The notes: generated from the letters alone by a model not told the origin. DNA of 64,000 nucleotides from Angustibacter luteus (GCF_039541115.1 NZ_BAABFP010000007.1:460290-524289); one strand, 5' to 3'. Shown: positions 9,427 to 17,843, counted from the stretch's first letter. A program made the numbers and translations.

Positions 9427-9795
9427 GTGGCGACCAACGACGACCTGGGCCGCATCGCACTGGCCCTGCCCGAGGCGGAGCAGACGCCGGGCGACCCGCT
9501 CTTCACGGTGCGCGGCAAGCAGTTCGTCTGGACGTGGCGCGAACGGGTGCACCCGAAGAAGACCAAGGTGCCGCGCCCCGACGTCCTCGCGGTGCGCGTC
9601 CCCGACCTGCCGGACAAGGGCGCCCTGATCGCCAGTGACCCCGAGGCGTTCTTCACCGAGCCGCACTACGACGGTTACGCGGTCGTGCTGGTGCGACTCC
9701 CCGTCGTCGGCGTCGACGCGCTGACCGAGGTCGTCACCGACTCGTACCGGTGCGTGGCGCCGCCCGGCCTGGTGCAGGAGCTGGCGGCCGACTAG
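9427..9795 (+). CDS. MmcQ/YjbR family protein
   Basis: 122 residues of the small MmcQ/YjbR fold, seen in ALALPEAEQTPGDPLFTVRGKQF, the internal PDVLAVRVPD and the C-terminal SYRCVAPPGLVQEL. Members have a DNA-binding-like CyaY-type fold, but the biological role is unknown. GTG at 9427 begins two bases after the proA stop, indicating co-transcription. Its final codons and stop lie in the first unit of a 15-bp tandem repeat. A second MmcQ/YjbR-like gene lies at 34.6 kb. Confidence 0.8.
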   Translation: MATNDDLGRIALALPEAEQTPGDPLFTVRGKQFVWTWRERVHPKKTKVPRPDVLAVRVPDLPDKGALIASDPEAFFTEPHYDGYAVVLVRLPVVGVDALTEVVTDSYRCVAPPGLVQELAAD

Positions 9796-9840
9796 GTGGC
9801 GGCCGACTCGGTGGCGGCCGGCTAGGTGGCCGCCGGGCGG
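9781..9840 (+). repeat. Four degenerate 15-bp tandem repeats at a stop codon
   Basis: Units at 9781, 9796, 9811 and 9826 share the pattern GTGGCGGCCGACTAG. The first carries the stop of the MmcQ/YjbR gene and the third recreates a TAG. This looks like duplication of the 3' end of the gene. Confidence 0.85.
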
Positions 9841-9859
9841 CCTGGCAGGATGCACGCCT

Positions 9860-10552
9860 GTGGAAGCAACCGAGGTGCGCAAGCTGGCCGAGCTCGAGGA
9901 CACCCACTGGTGGTACCGGGAGCGCCGGCACCTGCTGGCCCGCGAGCTGCGTGGCCTGCGTCCGGGGACGGCGCTGGATGTCGGCGCCGCCGGCGGCGGG
10001 AACACCCGGGTGCTGCGCGACCTGGGCTGGCGCGCCACCGCGCTGGAGTACGGCGCCGAGGGAGCGGGCGTCGCGCAGGAGCGCGGCCTGGCCACCCTGC
10101 GCGGCGACGCGACGGCGCTGCCGGTGGCCGACGCGAGCCTGGACCTCGTCGTCGCCTTCGACGTCCTGGAGCACATCGAGGACGACGACGCCGCGGTGCG
10201 CGAGGTGCTGCGGGCGCTGCGTCCGGGCGGGCACTACATCGTCGCCGTGCCGTGCGACCCGAAGCTGTGGTCCGCGCACGACGAGGCCGTCGGGCACGTG
10301 CGCCGGTACACCCGACCCACCCTGACCACGCTCCTGGTGCGCAACGGCTTCGCCATCGGCCCGGTTCGTTCCTGGAACGTGCTGCTCCGCCCGGTCGTGG
10401 CGGTCCGGCGGCGCAGCAGCAGCGGCAGCGACCTCGAGCAGCTGCCCGGCATCGTGAACCACGGGCTGCGCGCGGTGATCACCGCGGAGCGCTACCTGCC
10501 GGTGCGTTCGCTGCCCGGCGTCTCGCTGCTGGTGGCGGCCCGACGTCCCTGA
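9860..10552 (+). CDS. Class I SAM-dependent methyltransferase
   Basis: 230 residues. Motif I is TALDVGAAGGGNTRVL near residues 38-53; motif II/III is VVAFDVLEHIEDD, a UbiE/SmtA-type post-I region; LRPGGHYIVAVPC follows. The N-terminal EDTHWWYRERR is typical of methyltransferases found with polysaccharide or glycolipid genes. GTG at 9860 begins the conserved HWWY region after nine residues, and a CAGGAT box eight bases upstream suggests a leaderless mRNA. Its 3' end overlaps the convergent glycosyltransferase gene by 61 bp. Substrate unknown; a role in cell-surface glycan or lipid modification is inferred from the neighbour. Confidence 0.85.
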   Translation: MEATEVRKLAELEDTHWWYRERRHLLARELRGLRPGTALDVGAAGGGNTRVLRDLGWRATALEYGAEGAGVAQERGLATLRGDATALPVADASLDLVVAFDVLEHIEDDDAAVREVLRALRPGGHYIVAVPCDPKLWSAHDEAVGHVRRYTRPTLTTLLVRNGFAIGPVRSWNVLLRPVVAVRRRSSSGSDLEQLPGIVNHGLRAVITAERYLPVRSLPGVSLLVAARRP

Positions 10553-11484
10553 TCGGGCGTTGTCGCCGCGAGCGAGTCGTAGGCGACGAAGTACGACGGC
10601 CGGCCCTGCATCTGGGTGTACATCCGCCCGACGTACTCACCGAGCATCCCGAGGCAGAGCAGCTGCACGGCGCCCACGGCGGCCACCGCGACGAACGTGG
10701 ACGTCCAGCCGGGCGTGGTGTGCCCGGTCAGGAACGACCCGAGGGCGTAGACCAGCAGCGCGAGCGCGGCGACCCCGCCGACCAGGCCGAACCAGGTGGC
10801 CAGTCGCAAGGGCGCGGTGGAGAAGCCGGTGATGCTGTCGACGCTGAGCCGCAGCATCTTGGTGAACGGGTACTTCGAGCGACCGGCGGCCCGGGCGGCG
10901 CGCTGGTACCCCACCTCGGCGCTGGGGAAGCCCAGGGCCGGGACGACCAGCCGCAGCACCCGGTGGTGCTCCGGCAGCACGTTGACCGCGTCGACGGTCG
11001 CCCGGCTCATCAACCGGAAGTCTCCGGCGTGGGAGGGGCCACTGGTCCGCCCGATCCGGCCCATGACGCGGTAGAACGCGCTGGCCGTGCCGCGCTTGAA
11101 CACCGAGTCGGTGCTGCGGTCCGTACGCACCCCGTAGACGACGTCCACGCCTTGCGAGCGTGCGGCCTGCAGCATCGCGGCGATGGACTCCGGCGGGTCC
11201 TGCAGGTCGGCGTCGATGCTCACCACCCAGTCACCGCGGGCCCGCGCCAGCCCGGCGGACAACGCCGCCTGGTGGCCGCTGTTGGCCCGCAACCGCACGA
11301 CCCGCACGGCCGGCCACTCGCGCCGGATCCGCTCCAGCAGCACCGGCGTGGCGTCCTTGCTGCCGTCGTCGACGACCAGGACCTCGTACGTCTCGCCGAT
11401 GTCGTCCAGCACCGGGCGCAGCTGCTCGGTGAACAACGGCAGCACCTCGGCCTCGTCGTAGACGGGGACGACGACGGACAGCAC
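10492..11484 (-). CDS. Family 2 glycosyltransferase, DPM1/GtrB type
   Basis: 330 residues. The GT-A domain has SVVVPVYDEAEVL, VVDDGSKD, ANSGHQAALSAGL and the metal-binding DADLQDPPE, all typical of polyprenyl-phosphate sugar transferases. Two C-terminal transmembrane segments follow (WFGLVGGVAALALLVYALG and FVAVAAVGAVQLLCLGMLG), then a short cytoplasmic tail with YVGRMYTQMQGRPSYFV. Such enzymes load a sugar on undecaprenyl phosphate for use outside the membrane. GTG at 11484 is the first usable start, but the only strong ribosome site (AAGGAG, 11507-11502) is 17 bases away and is better spaced for an ATC codon. The 3' end overlaps the methyltransferase gene by 61 bp. Confidence 0.9.
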   Translation of the reverse strand: MLSVVVPVYDEAEVLPLFTEQLRPVLDDIGETYEVLVVDDGSKDATPVLLERIRREWPAVRVVRLRANSGHQAALSAGLARARGDWVVSIDADLQDPPESIAAMLQAARSQGVDVVYGVRTDRSTDSVFKRGTASAFYRVMGRIGRTSGPSHAGDFRLMSRATVDAVNVLPEHHRVLRLVVPALGFPSAEVGYQRAARAAGRSKYPFTKMLRLSVDSITGFSTAPLRLATWFGLVGGVAALALLVYALGSFLTGHTTPGWTSTFVAVAAVGAVQLLCLGMLGEYVGRMYTQMQGRPSYFVAYDSLAATTPDQGRRAATSSETPGSERTGR

Positions 11485-11605
11485 AGGCGCGTCGATGACT
11501 GCTCCTTCGAGGACGGTCGGGGCCTTCTGTCAGACTGTACGCGGACGAGCCCATCACCGACCGCGCGTCGGGCCCCCACGCCCGCGCTGCAACGAGGAGC
11601 CCACG

Positions 11606-11761
11606 ATGTCGCAGGCCCTGGTCCTGGCGGCCACCACGCCCGAGCACCACACCGAGCTGCCGCTGCCGCCGTTGATGTACGGCGTGATCGCGATCACGGT
11701 GTTCATCGCGCTCCTCGGCCTGGTCTGGACCTTCCGCGGCAGCTCCAACAAGCACCACTGA
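11606..11761 (+). CDS. Small single-pass membrane protein next to nadD
   Basis: 51 residues. A short polar N-terminus ([12 protein letters not shown]) precedes one transmembrane helix ([20 protein letters not shown]) and a basic tail RGSSNKHH, implying the C-terminus faces the cytoplasm. Similar peptides with WTFRG-like ends occur just before nadD in many actinobacteria; the role is unknown. ATG at 11606 has GAGGAG seven bases upstream. It ends 10 bases before nadD, so the two are probably co-transcribed. Confidence 0.75.
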   Translation: MSQALVLAATTPEHHTELPLPPLMYGVIAITVFIALLGLVWTFRGSSNKHH

Positions 11762-11771
11762 GCCCGACCAG

Positions 11772-12392
11772 ATGACCCCGGCGGACGGCGTGCGACGTCG
11801 GCTGGGCGTGATGGGCGGCACCTTCGACCCGATCCACCACGGCCACCTGGTGGCGGCCAGCGAGGTGTCCAGCGGGTTCGGTCTGGACGAGGTCGTGTTC
11901 GTCCCGACCGGCCAGCCCTGGCAGAAGGACCAGCGGGCGGTCAGCCCCGCCGAGCTGCGGTACCTGATGACGGTGATCGCCACCGCCTCCAACCCCGGTT
12001 TCACCGTCAGCCGGGTGGACGTCGACCGTCCGGGTCCGACGTACACGATCGACACGCTGCGTGACCTGCACGCCCAGCACCCCGACGCCGACCTGTTCTT
12101 CATCACCGGCGCGGACGCGCTGGCCGAGATCCTGTCCTGGAAGGACGTCGACGAGCTGTTCGAGCTCGCCCAGTTCGTCGCGGTGACCCGCCCCGGGCAC
12201 GAGCTGAGCGGCGCGGGGCTCCCGGCGGACCGGGTGACGCTGTTCGAGGTGCCTGCCATGGCCATCTCGTCCACCGCCTGCCGGGAGCGGGTTCGGACCG
12301 GAATGCCGGTTTGGTACCTGGTCCCCGACGGTGTCGTCCAGTTCATCGGAAAATATGGGCTCTACCGAACGGGTGAATCTGCCGAGAGATAG
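11772..12392 (+). CDS. nadD: Nicotinate-nucleotide adenylyltransferase
   Basis: 206 residues. The nucleotidyltransferase motif [12 protein letters not shown] is near residue 15, [11 protein letters not shown] binds the substrate, [12 protein letters not shown] follows, and [10 protein letters not shown] is the C-terminal ISSTxIR signature. It makes nicotinic acid adenine dinucleotide in NAD synthesis. It sits with the LytR_C gene and rsfS in the usual actinobacterial cluster, three bases upstream of the next gene. Confidence 0.96.
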   Translation: MTPADGVRRRLGVMGGTFDPIHHGHLVAASEVSSGFGLDEVVFVPTGQPWQKDQRAVSPAELRYLMTVIATASNPGFTVSRVDVDRPGPTYTIDTLRDLHAQHPDADLFFITGADALAEILSWKDVDELFELAQFVAVTRPGHELSGAGLPADRVTLFEVPAMAISSTACRERVRTGMPVWYLVPDGVVQFIGKYGLYRTGESAER

Positions 12393-12395
12393 AGG

Positions 12396-14096
12396 GTGGC
12401 AGATCTGCTCGTCTCCGGTGGCGACACCGAGCGTCCCTGGCAGCGCGTCCAGCCGGACCCTGACGGAGCCCCCGTGGGCGCCCTCAGCGGCTCGGCCGCG
12501 ACGCCGACCCTGCATGCGCCCGACGACCCGCCCGACGACCCGGCCGGCGATCCCGGCGCAGGTCGTGGCATCGCGATCGCCGACGTCCCCGACTGGGTCG
12601 TCGAGCGGGTCGACCTGGTGACCTACCCGACGCGGATGGCTCGCCGTCGGGCGCTCGAGCAGGCCCAGGTCACCGACGGCTGGCAGCCCGACCCGCTGAT
12701 CACCCCGCCGGTGCTCAACCTGGTCGAGGACGAGCTGTCGCGCGTGCTCGGCCGTCAGTACGAGCCCACCATGCAGCCCGAGCCCGACCCCCAGCCCGAG
12801 CCCGACCCCCAGCCCGAACCCGAGCCCCAGCCCGAGCCCCAGCTGGACATCCCCGCCCAGGCCGGGCCGCCGTCGTCCAGCCGCGCGACGCGGCCGGACC
12901 TGCTGCCCTCGGTCGCCCGCTCCCAGCGCGGCGCGCGTCGCCGGTCGCAGCGGCGCCGGTTGGCCGTGATCGCCGGCGCCGTCGCGGCGGTGCTCGCCGC
13001 CGTCGCGTCCGTGGTCGTGCTCACCCACGGGAGCTCCGACAAACCTGACGGCGCCGGCGCCGCCGCGGCGCCGTCCCAGCAGGTCGTGGCCCTCGCGCTG
13101 TCCGCGGGTGACCAGCTGACCGGGGTGTCGCTGCTCGCGGCCGGCCAGGGCGGGGCTCAGCAGGTGCTCGTCCCCAGCCGACTGCTTCTCGACGTCCCGG
13201 GGGCCGGCCGGCTCCCGGTGTCCCGCTCGCTCGCCCCCGGCGCCTCGGCCCCCGGTGCGGCGGTCGCCGACGCCCTGGACATCCGGGTCGCCGGCACGTG
13301 GGTGCTCAGCACGTCCGCGCTGGCCACCCTGGTGGACAGCGTCGGCGGCGTCAGCGTCGACGTCGACGTCGACGTCCCGAAGGGCTCCGGCGAGGGCGCC
13401 GCGATCGTGGCGTCCGCCGGCGACGACCAGCGGCTCAACGGCGCACAGGCCGCCGCGTACGCGCAGCTCCTGGTGGGCGACGAGCCCGAGGCCGTCCGGC
13501 TGGCCCGCCAGGAGCGGGTCGTGACCGCCCTGCTGGCCGCTCTGCCGGAGGACGACGCCCGTCGCCGCGCGTTCCTGGTCGGGCTGCCGGGGGCTCCGAC
13601 GTCCGACGTGCTCAACGCCGTGGTCGCGGTCACCGGTGGGCTGCGCGAGGCGGCCGCGAGCAACGCGCTGCCCTCCACCGTGCTCCCCGTGCGCGACATC
13701 GACACCGGCGGTGACATCACCGCCTACGGGCTGGACGACGCGGCGGCTGCGGACGTGGTCAAGAGCCGGCTCGCCGGCGCACTGGTGCCCGTCCCGGCCG
13801 GCGGTCGGCTGATCGTGCTGGTGCAGAACGGTGTCGGTAGCCCGGGTCTGGGTGACACGGCCCGGTCGAAGCTCGTCGCCCACGGCCTGAAGTACAAGGG
13901 CGGCGGCAACATCCAGGGTTTCGGCGTCACGCAGAGCGTGGTGCTGATCCCGGACGGGTCGTCCACCAGCCGGGCCAGGGGCCTCGCGGTCGCGCAGGCT
14001 CTGGGGCTCACCGAGTCGGCGCTGCGCCTGTCGGACTCGATGCCGTCCGTCGCGGACGTCGTCGCCGTGCTTGGGGCGGACTTCGCCCGGACGTAG
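12396..14096 (+). CDS. Membrane-anchored LytR C-terminal domain protein
   Basis: 566 residues. A cytoplasmic N-terminal half carries a PEPDPQ-type repeat near residues 127-148 and a basic patch before one transmembrane helix (about 187-210, LAVIAGAVAAVLAAVASVVV). The outside part has a degenerate LCP-like region (LLVPS..., GGVSVDVDVDV) without the clear catalytic Arg/Asp set of active ligases, then a LytR_C domain (RLIVLVQNGVGSPGLGDTA). LCP proteins attach glycopolymers to peptidoglycan; this member may be regulatory or structural. GTG at 12396 begins three bases after the nadD stop behind GAGGG. This gene between nadD and rsfS is conserved in actinobacteria. Confidence 0.8.
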   Translation: MADLLVSGGDTERPWQRVQPDPDGAPVGALSGSAATPTLHAPDDPPDDPAGDPGAGRGIAIADVPDWVVERVDLVTYPTRMARRRALEQAQVTDGWQPDPLITPPVLNLVEDELSRVLGRQYEPTMQPEPDPQPEPDPQPEPEPQPEPQLDIPAQAGPPSSSRATRPDLLPSVARSQRGARRRSQRRRLAVIAGAVAAVLAAVASVVVLTHGSSDKPDGAGAAAAPSQQVVALALSAGDQLTGVSLLAAGQGGAQQVLVPSRLLLDVPGAGRLPVSRSLAPGASAPGAAVADALDIRVAGTWVLSTSALATLVDSVGGVSVDVDVDVPKGSGEGAAIVASAGDDQRLNGAQAAAYAQLLVGDEPEAVRLARQERVVTALLAALPEDDARRRAFLVGLPGAPTSDVLNAVVAVTGGLREAAASNALPSTVLPVRDIDTGGDITAYGLDDAAAADVVKSRLAGALVPVPAGGRLIVLVQNGVGSPGLGDTARSKLVAHGLKYKGGGNIQGFGVTQSVVLIPDGSSTSRARGLAVAQALGLTESALRLSDSMPSVADVVAVLGADFART

Positions 14097-14173
14097 CGGT
14101 CGCCGGCTCGTGAGAGGCTAGGGGCGCGCGCGGCCGGGTCCCCGGCCCGCCTCCTGACCCGCAAGGAGTACCG

Positions 14174-14560
14174 GTGCCAGCCTCCGATCGTGCCCGCGAG
14201 CTCGTGCTCGCCGCCGCGCACGCGGCCGCGGACAAGCTCGCCACCGACGTGGTGGCCATCGACGTCAGCGAGCAGCTCGTCATCACCGACGCGTTCCTGG
14301 TGGCCTCGGCACCCAACGACCGCCAGGTCGGCGCGATCGTCGACGCCGTCGAGGAGGCGCTGCGCGCTCACGACGCCAAGCCGCTGCGCCGTGAGGGCGA
14401 GCGGGACGGACGTTGGGTGCTGCTCGACTACGCCGAGGTCGTCGTGCACGTCCAGCACGACGAGGAACGCACCTACTACGCGCTCGAGCGGCTCTGGAAG
14501 GACTGCCCGTTGATCGAGCTCCCCGAGGAGGCTCGGGGCCGGAAGCGGACGGACGCGTGA
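14174..14560 (+). CDS. rsfS: Ribosome silencing factor RsfS
   Basis: 128 residues of the RsfS/Iojap family. Signatures are AADKLATDVVAIDVSEQL, the ITDAFLVASAPNDRQVGAI core and GRWVLLDYAEVVVHVQHDE. It binds ribosomal protein L14 and blocks joining of ribosomal subunits during starvation. GTG at 14174 has AAGGAG six bases upstream. Its TGA overlaps the GTG of the phosphatase gene (GTGA, 14557-14560), so the two are translationally coupled. Confidence 0.96.
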   Translation: MPASDRARELVLAAAHAAADKLATDVVAIDVSEQLVITDAFLVASAPNDRQVGAIVDAVEEALRAHDAKPLRREGERDGRWVLLDYAEVVVHVQHDEERTYYALERLWKDCPLIELPEEARGRKRTDA

Positions 14561-15201
14561 GTCGCGGCCGACAGGTCCTGCTGCTGCGGCACGGCCAGAC
14601 CGGCTGGAACGCCGCCGGCCGCTTCCAGGGCCAGACGGACATCGAGCTGGACGACGTCGGCCGGCGTCAGGCCAAGCGGGCGGCGTCCCACCTGGCTCGG
14701 CTCTCGCCGTCCGCGATCGTGTCCTCGGACCTGCTCCGGGCACGGGCCACGGCCGCGGCGCTCGCCGCGCAGACCCAGCTGGAGGTCGCCGTCGACGTCC
14801 GGCTGCGCGAGGTCTACGCCGGGTCGTGGCAGGGCCTCACGACCACCGAGATCGACGAGCAGACCCCCGAGCTGCGGCAGGCCTGGCGCACCGGCGCCGA
14901 CGTGCGGCCCGGCGGGGACGGCGAGACGCGGCTCGAGCTGGGCAAGCGGGTGGCCGAGGCGGTGCGCGAGCACGCGGAGATCATCGACCCCGGCGAGCTG
15001 CTGGTCGTGGTGACCCACGGCGGCTCCATCAGCAACGGCGTGCAGACCCTGCTGGGCGTGCCGCGCGAGTACTGGCCGGTCGTGTCCGGGGTCGGCAACT
15101 GCCACTGGACCGTCCTGGAGCAGCAGCGGGACGCACGCTGGGTGCTGACCGAGCACAACGCGTTCTCGCTGCCCGAGGACGTCGTCGGCGACGAGTCCTG
15201 A
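14557..15201 (+). CDS. Histidine phosphatase family protein
   Basis: 214 residues. The phosphohistidine motif LLLRHGQTGWN has nucleophile H12, with a typical SSDLLRARATA segment, REVYAGSWQGLTTTEI and the second His in VVVTHGGSI. It belongs to the cofactor-independent acid-phosphatase/phosphoglycerate-mutase-like group; the actual substrate is unknown, and glucosyl-3-phosphoglycerate phosphatase-like activity is possible. Position after rsfS and before tRNA-Ala is usual for actinobacteria. The GTGA overlap with rsfS fixes the start. Confidence 0.9.
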   Translation: MSRGRQVLLLRHGQTGWNAAGRFQGQTDIELDDVGRRQAKRAASHLARLSPSAIVSSDLLRARATAAALAAQTQLEVAVDVRLREVYAGSWQGLTTTEIDEQTPELRQAWRTGADVRPGGDGETRLELGKRVAEAVREHAEIIDPGELLVVVTHGGSISNGVQTLLGVPREYWPVVSGVGNCHWTVLEQQRDARWVLTEHNAFSLPEDVVGDES

Positions 15202-15208
15202 GGCGTTC

Positions 15209-15239
15209 GACCCCCGATTTGGTCCGGTGCCGGGGGGTC
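15209..15239 (+). terminator. Hairpin after the phosphatase gene
   Basis: GACCCCC (15209-15215) pairs with GGGGGTC (15233-15239), eight bases after the phosphatase stop and just before the tRNA promoter region. Confidence 0.5.
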
Positions 15240-15249
15240 AGGCTAAACT
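15219..15249 (+). promoter_or_regulatory. Candidate tRNA-Ala promoter
   Basis: TTGGTC (15219-15224) and TAAACT (15244-15249) with a 19-base spacer lie 22 bases before the tRNA. The -35 box falls in the loop of the preceding hairpin. Confidence 0.45.
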
Positions 15250-15271
15250 TGGCGAGCCCTACGGGGTGAAC

Positions 15272-15347
15272 GGGGCTGTGGCGCAGCTGGTAGCGCACTT
15301 CCATGGCATGGAAGGGGTCAGGGGTTCGAGTCCCCTCAGCTCCACCA
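15272..15347 (+). tRNA. tRNA-Ala(GGC)
   Basis: 76 bases with encoded CCA (15345-15347). The acceptor stem GGGGCTG pairs with CAGCTCC (one G-U pair), the discriminator is A, the anticodon arm is CTTCC–ATGGCAT–GGAAG with anticodon GGC, and the T-arm contains GGTTCGAGTCC. The anticodon reads GCC/GCU alanine codons, and GCC is heavily used here. Confidence 0.95.
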
Positions 15348-15353
15348 GGACGA

Positions 15354-15387
15354 CGGCGGGCCGGTGACGGCCCGCCGCTTCTGTTTT
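15354..15387 (+). terminator. Intrinsic terminator after tRNA-Ala
   Basis: A perfect 9-bp GC stem (15354-15362 with 15369-15377) and loop GGTGAC are followed by CTTCTGTTTT, one of the few T-rich tails in this window. Confidence 0.85.
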
Positions 15388-15408
15388 GCCTGCGACCTGG
15401 TGCGGCGC

Positions 15409-15467
15409 CGAGACCAGAGAAGTGGGGCATCTGGGCCGGCTCGGCTGCCCCACTTTCTCTGGTCTCG
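15409..15467. repeat. Long inverted repeat in the tRNA-endonuclease gap
   Basis: Arms 15409-15429 and 15446-15467 pair over 21 bp with one extra A, around a 16-base loop. It follows the tRNA terminator by about 20 bases. It could be a second terminator or a small palindromic element; no open frame or target duplication is apparent. Confidence 0.75.
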
Positions 15468-15599
15468 CGTCCGCGACGCGGGCAAGCGGCGTGATCGACG
15501 ACAAGTCGAAACGTGCGCTTTGCCCGTTCTTGACCGCAGGATCGCTACGTTGTCGAGGCTCCGTCAGGAGGACTGGCGGTAGACGAGACGGGAGCACCC

Positions 15600-16802
15600 A
15601 TGACGCGCAACCCGGGCAACCGGTGGACGAGAGGCCGGTGGAAGGGTGTGCTGGCGCTCGTCGCCGCGCTCGCGGCGGCGGTCATCGTCGTCCCGGGGCT
15701 CGCCGGCACGGCCGGGGCCGCAGCCCCGCTCACCGTGGCCCAGGCCCGGGCGAGCCAGACCGGTGCCACCGGCACCGTGCGGGGCTACGTCGTCGGCCAG
15801 CCCACGGCGTCCGACACGGTGGTGCGTTCAGGGTTCCCCAACGACTACGCGATGGCGCTCGCCGACAGCGCCTCCACCACGAGCACGACGTCGATGGTCT
15901 ACGTGCAGATCCCGGCGGCGTTCCGCTCCGCGTGGGGCCTGCGCAGCAACCCGTCGCTGCTCGGCCAGCAGCTCGACGTCACCGGAGCGCTCAGCGCGTA
16001 CTTCTCCCGACCCGGCGTCACGTCGTCCACGGCGTTCGCGAGGTCGGGCTCGTCCAGCCCGACGTCAACCGCGACACCAACCCCGACATCCAGCCCGACC
16101 GGGTCCGACCCGAACGCCACGTACTACGCGGCGGCCGCCGGCAAGAGCGGGGCCGCGCTCCGCAACGCCCTGCACTCGATCATCTCCACCGGCGTCACCC
16201 GGCTCACCTACGACCAGGTCTGGGACGCCCTGAAGGTCACCGACCAGGACCCGAACAACACCGCCAACGTCATCGAGATCTACTCCGGCCGCTCGATCGC
16301 CAAGAGCAGCAACGGCGGGGGAGTCGACGACTGGAACCGCGAGCACGTCTGGGCCAAGTCGCACGGCGACTTCGGGACCGCGACGGGGCCAGGTACCGAC
16401 GTCCACCACCTGCGCCCCGAGGACGTCAGCGTGAACTCGGCCCGCGGCAACCTGGACTTCGACAACGGCGGCAGCGCCGTGGCGCAGTGCAGCGGCTGCA
16501 CCGTGGACGCCGACTCGTTCGCCCCGCGCGCGGCGGTCCGCGGTGACGTGGCCCGGATGATCTTCTACATGGCGATCCGCTACGAGGGCGGCGACGGGTT
16601 CGCGAACCTCGAGCTGGACGACGTGGTGAACAACGGCAGCGCGCCCTATATCGGCCGCCTCTCCGTGCTCAAGCAGTGGAACGCCCAGGACCCGCCGGAC
16701 GCGTTCGAGAAACGGCGGAACCAGGTCATCTACGACCAGTTCCAGCACAACCGGAACCCGTTCGTCGATCACCCCGAATGGGTCGCGTCGATCTGGGGCT
16801 GA
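15600..16802 (+). CDS. Secreted endonuclease I family nuclease
   Basis: 400 residues. A basic start and hydrophobic stretch (GVLALVAALAAAVIVVPGLAG) form a signal peptide. Next comes an OB-like DUF6359 domain (about 45-150: TGTVRGYVVGQPTASDTVVRS), a Ser/Thr/Pro-rich linker, and an Endonuclease_1 domain with DWNREHVWAKSH, DVHHLRPED and the C-terminal QHNRNPFVDHPEWV. This His-Me-finger family cuts DNA and RNA non-specifically outside the cell. ATG at 15600 is preceded by GGGAG. It has its own terminator-bounded region. The role may be nutrient recovery from DNA; export of a nuclease in an organism with comEA/comEC is noteworthy but common. Confidence 0.9.
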   Translation: MTRNPGNRWTRGRWKGVLALVAALAAAVIVVPGLAGTAGAAAPLTVAQARASQTGATGTVRGYVVGQPTASDTVVRSGFPNDYAMALADSASTTSTTSMVYVQIPAAFRSAWGLRSNPSLLGQQLDVTGALSAYFSRPGVTSSTAFARSGSSSPTSTATPTPTSSPTGSDPNATYYAAAAGKSGAALRNALHSIISTGVTRLTYDQVWDALKVTDQDPNNTANVIEIYSGRSIAKSSNGGGVDDWNREHVWAKSHGDFGTATGPGTDVHHLRPEDVSVNSARGNLDFDNGGSAVAQCSGCTVDADSFAPRAAVRGDVARMIFYMAIRYEGGDGFANLELDDVVNNGSAPYIGRLSVLKQWNAQDPPDAFEKRRNQVIYDQFQHNRNPFVDHPEWVASIWG

Positions 16803-16840
16803 GGCTCAAGGAACCGCGCCCGTGTGACGAAGATTCACCC

Positions 16841-17797
16841 GTGACGGAACCCTTGGATCGCCCGCACCACGCACCGGCCCTGCCGTTGTGGGCGTTCGAC
16901 GTGGCCGCCGTGGCGCTCGCCGCCGTCGGCGCCGTGCTCACCGTGCTGTCGGTCGACCCGGGCTGGACCGCCCTCGCCGTCCTCGCGCTGGCCGTGGGCG
17001 TGCTGGGATCCGAGCGCTCCGTCTGGTTGTCGATCGCCCTGGCCACCGGCTGCACCGCGCTCCTGGTCAGCGTCGGGATGCACGTCGTGCGGACGCCCAC
17101 GTGGACCCTCTCCGAGATCCTCGACTGGGCCCTGGCCCTCGTCGTCCTCGCCGGCGTCGGGTGGGTCGCGTTCGTCGCGCACGCCCGGCTGCACCGCGGC
17201 CGGCACGAGGTCGACCGGGCGATGGCCTTCGCGCAGGACGCCACGGTGCACGACCCGCTGACCGGCCTGGCCAACCGCAAGGGCCTGGCCATGCTCGGTG
17301 CGCAGATCATGGAGACCGCGCGACGCCGCGGCGACGCCGTCTACTGCATGTTCCTGGACGTCGACGGGCTGGCCCGGGTCAACACCGAGCTGGGCCACGC
17401 CTCCGGCGACGAGGTCCTGCTGACTGTCGCCGAGGCCCTGACCACCTCCACCCGCGCCACGGACGCCGTGGCCCGCTGGGGTGACGACGAGTTCGTCGTC
17501 GTCGGCCCGGGCACCGGCCTAGCGCCGCTGGAGATGGAGCGCCGCGTCCGCGCCCGCTGCCTGGAGAACTCGCCCGTCCCGCGCGAGCGCTGGGGTGCCC
17601 GGATCAGCGCCGGCGGTGCCGTCCTTGAGCCCTGGGACGACGGGGACGTCGACTCGCTGCTGCGCCAGGCCGACCGCGAGATGCACCTGCGGCGCGCACT
17701 GCGCCGCGAGGCCGCGGCCCCGCCGTACCGGCCGGTGCGCCTCGACCAGAGCCCCAACCCGCCGGACCTGCGCCGCCCGCACGGCTGGTCCGACTGA
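16841..17797 (+). CDS. Membrane GGDEF-domain protein with GDDEF signature
   Basis: 318 residues. Four transmembrane helices (about residues 15-125) precede a GGDEF domain beginning at DPLTGLANRKGL. The signature is G214-D-D-E-F218 instead of GG(D/E)EF. GGDEF proteins make cyclic di-GMP from two GTP; the second glycine normally contacts substrate, so activity is uncertain and the protein could instead be a GTP or c-di-GMP sensor. No EAL domain is present. GTG at 16841 gives the first membrane helix a normal polar lead, although no strong ribosome site is visible. It follows the endonuclease gene by 38 bases. Confidence 0.8.
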   Translation: MTEPLDRPHHAPALPLWAFDVAAVALAAVGAVLTVLSVDPGWTALAVLALAVGVLGSERSVWLSIALATGCTALLVSVGMHVVRTPTWTLSEILDWALALVVLAGVGWVAFVAHARLHRGRHEVDRAMAFAQDATVHDPLTGLANRKGLAMLGAQIMETARRRGDAVYCMFLDVDGLARVNTELGHASGDEVLLTVAEALTTSTRATDAVARWGDDEFVVVGPGTGLAPLEMERRVRARCLENSPVPRERWGARISAGGAVLEPWDDGDVDSLLRQADREMHLRRALRREAAAPPYRPVRLDQSPNPPDLRRPHGWSD

Positions 17798-17843
17798 CCC
17801 GCACCTGCGCGGGCACGGGGACGGGCAGGGGCACGGGCAGCGC

